A stretch of DNA of 6,228 nt from Acidobacteriota bacterium (GTDB taxonomy: Bacteria > Acidobacteriota > Blastocatellia > Pyrinomonadales > Pyrinomonadaceae): NCBI GenBank assembly GCA_005790265.1, contig SXVE01000322.1:1-6228 (forward strand), written 5' to 3'. The position numbers and the translations under genes were made by a program. This document shows positions 1 to 5,100 of this stretch, in pieces. The notes below the pieces were generated by a model, which was not told where the DNA came from, did not search any database, and worked only from the letters and a program-made list of their open reading frames with translations. The number at the start of each line of letters is the position of its first letter. Position 1 is the first letter of the stretch.

Positions 1-1
1 A

Positions 2-1828
2 GTTGTCTCGACCAACGGCGGTCATCTTGGCGCCGCTCTGGGCGCGGTAGATCTGACCATTGCCGTGCATTACTGCTTTACCACTCCACGGGATACCATT
101 GTCTGGGTTGTCGGTCATCAGGTCCATGCGCATAAAATTCTCACCGGACGCCGCGACCAGCTGCGCACGATCAAACAATATAACGGGCTTTCCGGGTTTT
201 TGCGGCGCGAAGAATCCGAATACGATACGTTCGGCGCGGGACACGCTTCGACTTCGCTTTCCGCCGCGCTCGGTATGGCAGTTGCGCGCGACCGAAAAAA
301 TGAAGATTTTCACGTTTGCGCGCTGATCGGCGATTCGTCGCTCGCGGGCGGAATGGCGATGGAAGCGATAAATCAAGCCGGACATCTGAAATCGCGTTTG
401 ATCGTCGTGTTAAATGACAACGAAATGTCCATCGCGCCGGCGGTCGGCGGACTGGCGAGATATTTAAATCGCATCAAAGGAGCGCAGAGTTATCAGCAGT
501 TAAAAGAAGACATCGGCGATACGCTCGAATCGGTTCCGCATTTCGGCGAACGACTGCGCAAAGCGGCGAAAACGGTCAAAGACGCGATTGCGGCGGCGGT
601 TCTGCCGGGCGCGCTCGTTAACGAACTCGGCTTCAAATACATCGGCTACGTTGACGGTCATAACGTTCCGATGCTCGTGCGCGCCCTTGAAGAAGCGAAA
701 AAAGTCGAAGACGGACCGGTAATCGTTCACGCTTTAACAACCAAAGGCAAAGGTTTTCCCAACCCGGAAAAAAATTATTACGCTTACCACGCGACCGGAC
801 CGTTCGATATTAAAACGGGAAAAATATTAAAATCTTCAAAAATCGTGCCGCCGACTTACACGGAAGTTTTCGGCAATACAATGTGCGAACTTATGGCGAA
901 AGATGAGCGTATTATCGCTTTGACCGCCGCGATGCCGGACGGAACCGGCGTTGACAAAATTTTGGAAAAATTTCCCGAACGCGCGTTCGATGTCGGGATC
1001 GCCGAACAACACGCCGTTACTTTTTGCGCGGGAATGGCATGCGAAGGCTTGAAGCCGGTTGCCGCGATTTATTCGACGTTTTTGCAGCGCGGATTTGACC
1101 AGATCGTTCACGATGTTTGTTTGCAGAATTTAAACGTCACGTTTGCGATGGATAGAGCCGGAATCGTCGGCGCGGACGGTCCGACGCATCACGGTCTGCT
1201 CGATATTTCTTATTTGCGCGGTTACCCGAACATCGTTTTGATGGCGCCGAAAGATGAAAAGGAAATGCGCGATATGATTTTGACCGCCATCGAACATCCT
1301 GCGCCCGCCGCGCTTCGTTATCCGCGCGGCAGCGGATACGGAGCAGACATTTCCGCCGCGCCGGAAAAAATGAAAATCGGCAAATCGGAAATTCTTCGCG
1401 ACGGCAGCGACGCGGCGATTATCGCCATCGGTTCGATGGTTTATCCGGCAGTCGAAGCCGCCGCGCTGCTTGAAAAAGAGGGAATTGACGCAACGGTCAT
1501 TAATGCGCGCTTTATCAAACCGCTCGACAGCGAAATGATTCTTGAACTGGCGCGCACGCATCGGCTGTTAATTACCGTCGAAGAAGCATATCTCGCGGGC
1601 GGATTCGGTTCGGCGGTGTTGGAACTGCTGGAAGAAAACGATTTGCAGGACAAAGTAAAAGTCGTGCGAATGGGCGTTCCTGATCGCATTGTAACGCACG
1701 GCGACGCTAATCTGCTGCTGGCAAAATACGGCTTGGACGCCGATGGAATTTATACTCGCGTGCGAAAATCCGTCGAAAGCCTGGGCGAGCGCAGCGACGT
1801 CCGCAAAAAATTAAAAATTGTAAAATAA
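2..1828 (+). CDS. dxs: 1-deoxy-D-xylulose-5-phosphate synthase, 5'-truncated by window edge
   Basis: This enzyme condenses pyruvate with glyceraldehyde 3-phosphate to make DXP, the first step of the MEP isoprenoid pathway and a precursor for thiamine and pyridoxal; it is a cytoplasmic, ThDP- and Mg-dependent enzyme. The frame is open from base 2, and 608 residues are visible. The E. coli enzyme is about 620 aa, so about 40 N-terminal residues lie upstream; the GTG at 65 is an internal Val, not a start. Numbering from the base-2 codon, visible motifs are GGHLGA (His8), VGHQ (His39), the ThDP/Mg motif at 110-140 ending LNDNEMS, YHATGPFD (His263), IAEQHAVTF (catalytic-type Glu335), YSTFLQR, DRAGIVGADGPTH (His396) and RYPRG (439-443). 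The pyrimidine-binding and C-terminal transketolase domains are complete. Oddities: the GDG motif reads GDS (110-112), and the usual WDVGHQAYPHK reads WVVGHQVHAHK. The family assignment is very secure. Confidence 0.97.
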   Translation, partial: VVSTNGGHLGAALGAVDLTIAVHYCFTTPRDTIVWVVGHQVHAHKILTGRRDQLRTIKQYNGLSGFLRREESEYDTFGAGHASTSLSAALGMAVARDRKNEDFHVCALIGDSSLAGGMAMEAINQAGHLKSRLIVVLNDNEMSIAPAVGGLARYLNRIKGAQSYQQLKEDIGDTLESVPHFGERLRKAAKTVKDAIAAAVLPGALVNELGFKYIGYVDGHNVPMLVRALEEAKKVEDGPVIVHALTTKGKGFPNPEKNYYAYHATGPFDIKTGKILKSSKIVPPTYTEVFGNTMCELMAKDERIIALTAAMPDGTGVDKILEKFPERAFDVGIAEQHAVTFCAGMACEGLKPVAAIYSTFLQRGFDQIVHDVCLQNLNVTFAMDRAGIVGADGPTHHGLLDISYLRGYPNIVLMAPKDEKEMRDMILTAIEHPAPAALRYPRGSGYGADISAAPEKMKIGKSEILRDGSDAAIIAIGSMVYPAVEAAALLEKEGIDATVINARFIKPLDSEMILELARTHRLLITVEEAYLAGGFGSAVLELLEENDLQDKVKVVRMGVPDRIVTHGDANLLLAKYGLDADGIYTRVRKSVESLGERSDVRKKLKIVK

Positions 1829-1846
1829 GGGAAAATCGCAAATAAT
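1818..1846 (+). promoter_or_regulatory. candidate sigma70-type promoter for the DsbA-like lipoprotein gene
   Basis: TTGTAA at 1818-1823 (4 of 6 matches to TTGACA) and AATAAT at 1841-1846 (5 of 6 to TATAAT) are separated by 17 bp. Transcription would start near 1853, leaving a leader of about 25 nt before the ATG at 1878. The -35 overlaps the last codons of dxs. The region is very A/T-rich, so chance matches are easy and read-through from dxs is equally possible. Confidence 0.28.
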
Positions 1847-1860
1847 ACGAGAAATTATTT
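1840..1860 (+). terminator. weak A/T hairpin after dxs, possible terminator
   Basis: AAATAAT (1840-1846) and ATTATTT (1854-1860) form a perfect 7-bp inverted repeat around a 7-nt loop, followed by TT. It lies 11 nt after the dxs stop. The stem contains no G or C pairs and the T-run is short, so it would be a poor intrinsic terminator. It also overlaps the candidate -10 box. Confidence 0.2.
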
Positions 1861-1877
1861 TTCGCTAAAACAATCAA

Positions 1878-2714
1878 ATGAAACCAACCACAAAATTACT
1901 GACGTTTTTCGCTTTTTTAGGTTTAATTGCTTTTACTGCCGGTTGCCCCGGTAATACAACGAAAACGAACACAACTGCAAACGCGGCACGAAACACCGCC
2001 AATCCGATTCCAACCGCTAATCCGAATGCTCCGGCTGGCGCGCAGCCGCCGAATATGCGCGGCGCGGCAACTGCCGCCGTGACGGTCGAAGAATTCGCCG
2101 ATTTTCAGTGTCCGACGTGCGCGACCGTTCACGAAATGATGAAAAATGTCACCGGCGTTTACGGCAGCCGAATCAAATTCATCTACCGCAATTTTCCGCT
2201 GACGCAGATTCATAAAAACGCATACGATGCCGCGCTTGCCGCCGAAGCCGCCGGTTTGCAGGGCAGATTTTGGGAAATGCAAAATCAGCTTTTCACCAAT
2301 CAGCAGGCGTGGTCGAATTCGAGCGACGCGCGCACGTTATTTACCGGCTATGCGGAAAAAGTTGGTCTGGACACCGAAAAATTTCAGAGCGATCTGGTTG
2401 CCTTGCCGACCAAACAAAGAGTTGATTCTGACATCGAACGCGGGCGCGCTCTGAATGTCAGCGGCACGCCGACGATCTACATCAACGGCAGAACAGTGCC
2501 GCCGGCACAGATGAATGTTGACTCGCTTCGTTCGCTGATTGATGCCGAACTGCAAAACGTCGCCCTTAAAAATCAGTCGCAGCCGCCAGCCGGTTCGACC
2601 GCTCCGAGCGCAACAGCAAATACGAGCGCAACGGCGAATACGAGCGCAACGGCGAATACAAGTGCTGCTAATTCAACTCCAACGAATACGAGCGCGGCAA
2701 ACGGCGCAAAATAA
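1878..2714 (+). CDS. DsbA-family thioredoxin-fold lipoprotein (thiol:disulfide oxidoreductase)
   Basis: A 278-aa protein, probably a membrane-anchored extracytoplasmic thiol oxidase that introduces disulfide bonds. It has a basic N-terminus, a hydrophobic segment (7-21) and a lipobox-like FTAGC with Cys23 as the lipidation site. A flexible Asn/Thr/Ala/Pro-rich linker (24-60) follows. The DsbA-like domain (about 65-225) has the active site CPTC at 78-81 in the context EFADFQCPTC, and a cis-Pro loop SGTPTIYING with Pro198, both typical of the Thioredoxin_4/DsbA group. The tail (226-278) is low-complexity Ser/Ala/Thr/Asn, including three SATANT units. The start at 1878 is favoured because it gives a complete signal sequence, although no clear Shine-Dalgarno precedes it. 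A VKOR-family gene follows after 10 nt and is the expected reoxidising partner. A reductase or isomerase role (DsbG/DsbC-like) cannot be excluded. The fold is secure; the oxidative direction is inferred from the neighbour. Confidence 0.9.
   Translation: MKPTTKLLTFFAFLGLIAFTAGCPGNTTKTNTTANAARNTANPIPTANPNAPAGAQPPNMRGAATAAVTVEEFADFQCPTCATVHEMMKNVTGVYGSRIKFIYRNFPLTQIHKNAYDAALAAEAAGLQGRFWEMQNQLFTNQQAWSNSSDARTLFTGYAEKVGLDTEKFQSDLVALPTKQRVDSDIERGRALNVSGTPTIYINGRTVPPAQMNVDSLRSLIDAELQNVALKNQSQPPAGSTAPSATANTSATANTSATANTSAANSTPTNTSAANGAK
2607..2660 (+). repeat. three tandem 18-bp units encoding SATANT x3
   Basis: Three contiguous 18-bp units (2607-2624, 2625-2642, 2643-2660) lie in frame, each encoding Ser-Ala-Thr-Ala-Asn-Thr. 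Units differ by only two third-position changes between 1 and 2 (aca/acg, gca/gcg) and one between 2 and 3 (acg/aca). Degenerate Ser/Ala/Asn/Thr codons continue to the stop. Because 18 is a multiple of 3, gain or loss of units would change tail length without a frameshift. Confidence 0.92.
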
Positions 2715-2724
2715 TTCTAAAAGA

Positions 2725-3180
2725 ATGGAAAATCAGCAAGTATTTATCAATTCAAACCGAAGCGCAATCGCCAAAATTCCTTTACTGGCGGCGATTGTCG
2801 CTTTAATCGGAATAATTGACGCTGTTTATCTGACCGTTCATCATTTCACCGCCGAGCCTGTTCCGTGCACGATTCTCAACGGCTGCGAACAGGTTTTGAC
2901 GAGCAGTTACGCCGAAATGTTCGGCATTCCGACGGCGGCGTTCGGCGTTGCAGCGTATCTGACAGCTTTTCTGCTGGCAATTTTAACGGCGTTCGGCAAT
3001 CGGCAGTTGTGGAATTTATTCGGCGCTCTGGTTGTCGTGATGGCGATTTTCACCGGCTGGCTGGTTTATCTGCAGGGTTATATTATTGAAGCTTTCTGCC
3101 AGTTTTGCCTGATTTCGGCGGCAACAACTTTTACTCTTCTTGTAATTTTTCTCGTTTCAAAATTTATCCGCGCCAAGTAA
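2725..3180 (+). CDS. VKOR-family membrane disulfide oxidoreductase
   Basis: A 151-aa polytopic inner-membrane protein of the vitamin K epoxide reductase family, the functional analogue of DsbB: it reoxidises a DsbA-like partner and reduces quinone. Hydrophobic segments lie at about 18-39, 67-90, 96-116 and 126-148, matching the four-helix VKOR core. The loop cysteines are Cys48 and Cys54 (PCTILNGCEQVLTSSY, with the family's conserved Cys and Ser residues), and the quinone-proximal CxxC is Cys125-Gln-Phe-Cys128. The spacing of both pairs resembles the characterised cyanobacterial VKOR core. The GIPTAAFGVAAYL stretch is also typical. The ATG at 2725 is preferred: the frame is open back to 2539, but that upstream part is an out-of-frame shadow of the lipoprotein tail encoding only Arg/Gln-rich repeats. 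No good Shine-Dalgarno is present, so translation may depend on the preceding gene ending 10 nt earlier. Unlike some bacterial VKORs it carries no fused thioredoxin domain; the separate lipoprotein upstream fills that place. Confidence 0.93.
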   Translation: MENQQVFINSNRSAIAKIPLLAAIVALIGIIDAVYLTVHHFTAEPVPCTILNGCEQVLTSSYAEMFGIPTAAFGVAAYLTAFLLAILTAFGNRQLWNLFGALVVVMAIFTGWLVYLQGYIIEAFCQFCLISAATTFTLLVIFLVSKFIRAK

Positions 3181-3277
3181 AATCGCGCTGATTTAATTCT
3201 ATTTAAAACTGTTTTTTCCGTCCGTGCGAATAACGTATTGAACGGGCAAAAGAGATGCGAAGCAGAAACTTGTGCTT

Positions 3278-3296
3278 GAGCGGATTATAGTCGCTC
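3278..3296 (+). other. small inverted repeat in spacer
   Basis: GAGCG (3278-3282) and CGCTC (3292-3296) form a 5-bp stem, extendable by a G-T wobble, around a short A/T-rich loop. No T-run follows, so it is not a typical terminator. It could be a chance structure or part of an untranslated or repeat element. Confidence 0.25.
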
Positions 3297-3471
3297 GCCG
3301 ATTTGGAAAATCAGCCGAACGGTGAGATTGAAAATTAAGTTGAAATTTGAGCGCGGAAAAGCCTGAAAACCGGACAACGGCAGCGCACGATGATTGAGCG
3401 GCAAATAGTGCGGTCAATTGAGTTAAAGATGCGATTGCGGCTTCAAAATAACAAGTTTACTTGGCAAATTC

Positions 3472-3501
3472 TTAAAAAATAGGTTAGCTTAGAAATATAA
3501 T
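3472..3501 (+). promoter_or_regulatory. candidate promoter for the sigma/anti-sigma operon
   Basis: A perfect TATAAT sits at 3496-3501, with a weak TTAAAA (4 of 6 to TTGACA) at 3472-3477, spacing 18 bp, in an A/T-rich stretch. Predicted transcription would start near 3508, giving a very short leader that contains little more than the ribosome binding site. The -10 looks like the housekeeping sigma70 type; I see no obvious duplicated GGAAC-like -35 that would mark ECF autoregulation. Confidence 0.5.
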
Positions 3502-3506
3502 CCATT

Positions 3507-3514
3507 GAAAAGGG
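3507..3514 (+). promoter_or_regulatory. ribosome binding site supporting the GTG start of the sigma gene
   Basis: GAAAAGGG lies 6 nt upstream of the GTG at 3521. An in-frame TGA at 3506-3508 rules out any earlier start, and the next in-frame ATG (residue 35) would delete the start of sigma region 2, so this site fixes GTG as the start. Confidence 0.7.
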
Positions 3515-3520
3515 TATAAC

Positions 3521-4081
3521 GTGGCTCAAGCTATCCTACATCGCATTGCTTCCGGAGATAAAACCGCCGTTCAAGACTGTCTGAAATTTTACGGAGGTCT
3601 GGTTTGGTCTTTGGCGCGCAAAATGTCGCCGAATACCGACGATGCGGAAGATGCAGTGCAGGAAATTTTTATAGATATTTGGAAGAATGCCGAGCGTTTC
3701 GATGAATCTCAATCGTCGGAAACAACCTTTATCGCGATGATTGCGCGTCGCCGTTTGATTGATCGGCTGAGATATTCGAACCGGCGAATATCGGCTTCTT
3801 CTCTTGAAGATGTTGTTGCCGAACCCGCGAACAATTCAAACGAAGATTTACAAATATGCGTCGAAGCGAAAGAAGCCGCGCAAGCGCTGAAAACGCTGCG
3901 TCCGGAGCAGCGCCAGGTTTTGCAGCTTTCGATAGTTCAGGGATTGTCGCACCAGGAAATTTCGGATGCAACCGGAATGCCGCTCGGAACAGTCAAAACA
4001 CATGCCCGACGCGGATTACTGCAAGTCAGAGAATTTTTAGGACTCGGTAACTCAAATACAGAAAAGGAGGTTTCGCGATGA
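3521..4081 (+). CDS. ECF-type sigma-70 family RNA polymerase sigma factor
   Basis: A 186-aa alternative sigma factor that would direct RNA polymerase to a dedicated promoter set when released from its anti-sigma factor. Region 2 (about 23-90) has the core-binding and -10 recognition helices, including DDAEDAVQEIFIDIWKNAERFD (starts at residue 40) and RRRLIDRLRYSNRR (76-89). A short linker (90-115) lacks region 3, as expected for the ECF class. Region 4 (about 119-174) has LRPEQRQVLQLSIVQGLSHQEIS followed by the helix-turn-helix GMPLGTVKTHARRGL that reads the -35 element. Its stop overlaps the anti-sigma start by ATGA, and the next gene is an RskA-like membrane protein, which resembles the SigK/RskA or ECF-anti-sigma arrangement. 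Regulation is therefore likely post-translational, by sequestration. Target genes cannot be read from the window. The start is GTG, decided by the binding site above. Confidence 0.95.
   Translation: MAQAILHRIASGDKTAVQDCLKFYGGLVWSLARKMSPNTDDAEDAVQEIFIDIWKNAERFDESQSSETTFIAMIARRRLIDRLRYSNRRISASSLEDVVAEPANNSNEDLQICVEAKEAAQALKTLRPEQRQVLQLSIVQGLSHQEISDATGMPLGTVKTHARRGLLQVREFLGLGNSNTEKEVSR
4064..4070 (+). promoter_or_regulatory. strong Shine-Dalgarno for the anti-sigma gene inside the sigma gene
   Basis: AAGGAGG lies 7 nt before the ATG at 4078, within the last codons of the sigma gene. Together with the ATGA overlap it should couple translation of the two proteins and keep the anti-sigma factor at or above the sigma level. 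Confidence 0.85.
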
Positions 4082-4971
4082 ACGACTTGGAACGCCAAGA
4101 AAAAATGCTTGACCTCCTGACCGAAAAAGCAATCTCCGGATTGGACGAACAAAGTCAGCAGGAATTGAAAGAATTATTAAACAATTATCCCGAATGGCAC
4201 GACGGTGAGGAAACTCTCGCGTTGACTGCCGCCGCTATTAAACTGTCCGCTTTCACTCCGGACGAAGAAATACCGGTACACTTGAGCGCGAAAATTTTGG
4301 CGCAGTCGGAGCGCTATTTTTCAACCAGCGAGAACGAAGGTAAAGTCGTTGAGTTCAGACCGCGCACCGAAAAGCAAACGGAATCGGTTGCGCCCGCGCC
4401 GGTCGTTGCTGATTCAAAGGCTGGAATATCCGTTTGGAATTGGGCTGGCTGGGCGATTGCCGCCGCCGCCTGCATCGCTTTGGCAATCAATCTCTGGTTG
4501 CCGCGCACGACCGAATCGCCAGTTTTGACAAATAATCAAGCGCCGTCGACGCCGACCGCGCCGCCGCTGCCGGGTTTGTCCGAACAACGACAACAGTTTT
4601 TAGCAAGCGCGCCGGATCTCGTGCAAGAAAATTGGGCGGAAGCGAATCCGAAAGAGCCGCGTAATATCGAAGGCGACATCGTGTGGAGCAATGCTCTGCA
4701 AAAAGGATTTGTGCGGTTCCGCAATCTGCCGGTCAATGACAAAACGAGGGAAACTTACCAGCTCTGGATTTTTGACGCCAATCAAAACGAAAAAACCCCG
4801 ATTGACGGCGGCGTTTTTGACGTGGACGCCAACGGCGACGTGATCGTGCCGATCAACGCGAAGCTGAAAGTGCAGAAACCGACGATGTTTGCCGTTACCA
4901 AAGAAAAACCGGGCGGCGTCGTCGTCTCTGATCCGAAAAGAGTTGTCACAATTGCCAAAATTGAAACCTGA
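4078..4971 (+). CDS. membrane-anchored anti-sigma factor, RskA-like C-terminal domain
   Basis: A 297-aa single-pass membrane protein that most likely binds and inactivates the sigma factor encoded just upstream. The N-terminal cytoplasmic part (1-118) is helical and acidic (LLTEKAISGLDEQSQQELK, then a P-x-W segment near 38-40) and would be the sigma-binding region. One transmembrane helix lies at about 120-141 (WNWAGWAIAAAACIALAINL). A Pro/Thr-rich linker (143-166) leads to an extracytoplasmic domain (about 195-297) with features of the anti-sigma-K RskA C-terminal domain: GDIVWSNALQKGFVRFRNLP, TYQLWIFD, a GVFDVDANGD turn, and FAVTKEKPGG (the usual T-x-E-P-x-G-G position). The HxxxCxxC zinc motif of ZAS anti-sigma factors is absent; the only cysteine (132) is inside the membrane helix. 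ATGA overlap and a strong ribosome binding site indicate tight coupling. The sensed signal is unknown. Confidence 0.9.
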   Translation: MNDLERQEKMLDLLTEKAISGLDEQSQQELKELLNNYPEWHDGEETLALTAAAIKLSAFTPDEEIPVHLSAKILAQSERYFSTSENEGKVVEFRPRTEKQTESVAPAPVVADSKAGISVWNWAGWAIAAAACIALAINLWLPRTTESPVLTNNQAPSTPTAPPLPGLSEQRQQFLASAPDLVQENWAEANPKEPRNIEGDIVWSNALQKGFVRFRNLPVNDKTRETYQLWIFDANQNEKTPIDGGVFDVDANGDVIVPINAKLKVQKPTMFAVTKEKPGGVVVSDPKRVVTIAKIET

Positions 4972-5087
4972 AACAATTTTGCCGCGTAGAACACAAGTAA
5001 ATTAACAAATCAACGGGTTTTTGATTGAGAGTCGAAGGATTCGGTTAGCGATCAAGACCTTTTTCCATCTTAAAATTAAAAAAATAA

Positions 5088-5094
5088 AAAGGAG
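5088..5094 (+). promoter_or_regulatory. ribosome binding site for the M16 peptidase gene
   Basis: AAAGGAG lies 6 nt before the ATG at 5101 and fixes that start, which is followed directly by a signal peptide. The 129-nt gap after the anti-sigma gene is A/T-rich near 5060-5090 and could hold a promoter (TAAAAT at 5071-5076), but no convincing -35 accompanies it. Confidence 0.75.
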
Positions 5095-5100
5095 TCTGCG

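Larger units (their letters stand above)
3181..3520 (+). other. 340-bp gene-free spacer between VKOR and sigma factor genes
   Basis: I see no convincing gene on either strand here. The 72-codon minus-strand frame at 3199-3417 has no recognisable domain and ends abruptly. The spacer contains a short imperfect hairpin (AAATC/GATTT, 3180-3194) just after the VKOR stop, another at 3278-3296, and a promoter at its right end. Nothing resembling a tRNA, a CRISPR or an insertion-sequence end was seen. Confidence 0.6.

Noticed and set aside
65..67. GTG as the start of dxs
   Set aside because: The reading frame continues upstream to base 2 with highly conserved DXS sequence (VVSTNGGHLGA, including the conserved His), so this GTG is an internal Val codon.
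1130..1561. 143-codon minus-strand frame inside dxs
   Set aside because: It lies antisense to a strongly conserved enzyme, and its Arg/Phe/Asp-rich composition is typical of a shadow frame.
2539..2724. N-terminal extension of the VKOR frame (start at 2539, Arg/Gln-rich repeats)
   Set aside because: This is the +1 shadow of the lipoprotein tail repeats. VKOR proteins begin just before the first helix, which fits the ATG at 2725.
3180..3194. AAATC/GATTT hairpin just after the VKOR stop as a terminator
   Set aside because: Five A/T-rich pairs with no adjacent T-tract (the T-run lies about 17 nt further on), so it does not meet the pattern of an intrinsic terminator.
3199..3417. 72-codon minus-strand frame in the spacer
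   Set aside because: No domain, signal peptide or sensible ribosome binding site, and no recognised homologue; treated as non-coding.
5008..5026. Inverted repeat AATCAA/TTGATT after the anti-sigma gene as a terminator
   Set aside because: Only a 6-bp A/T-rich stem with no T-run after it; too weak to call.
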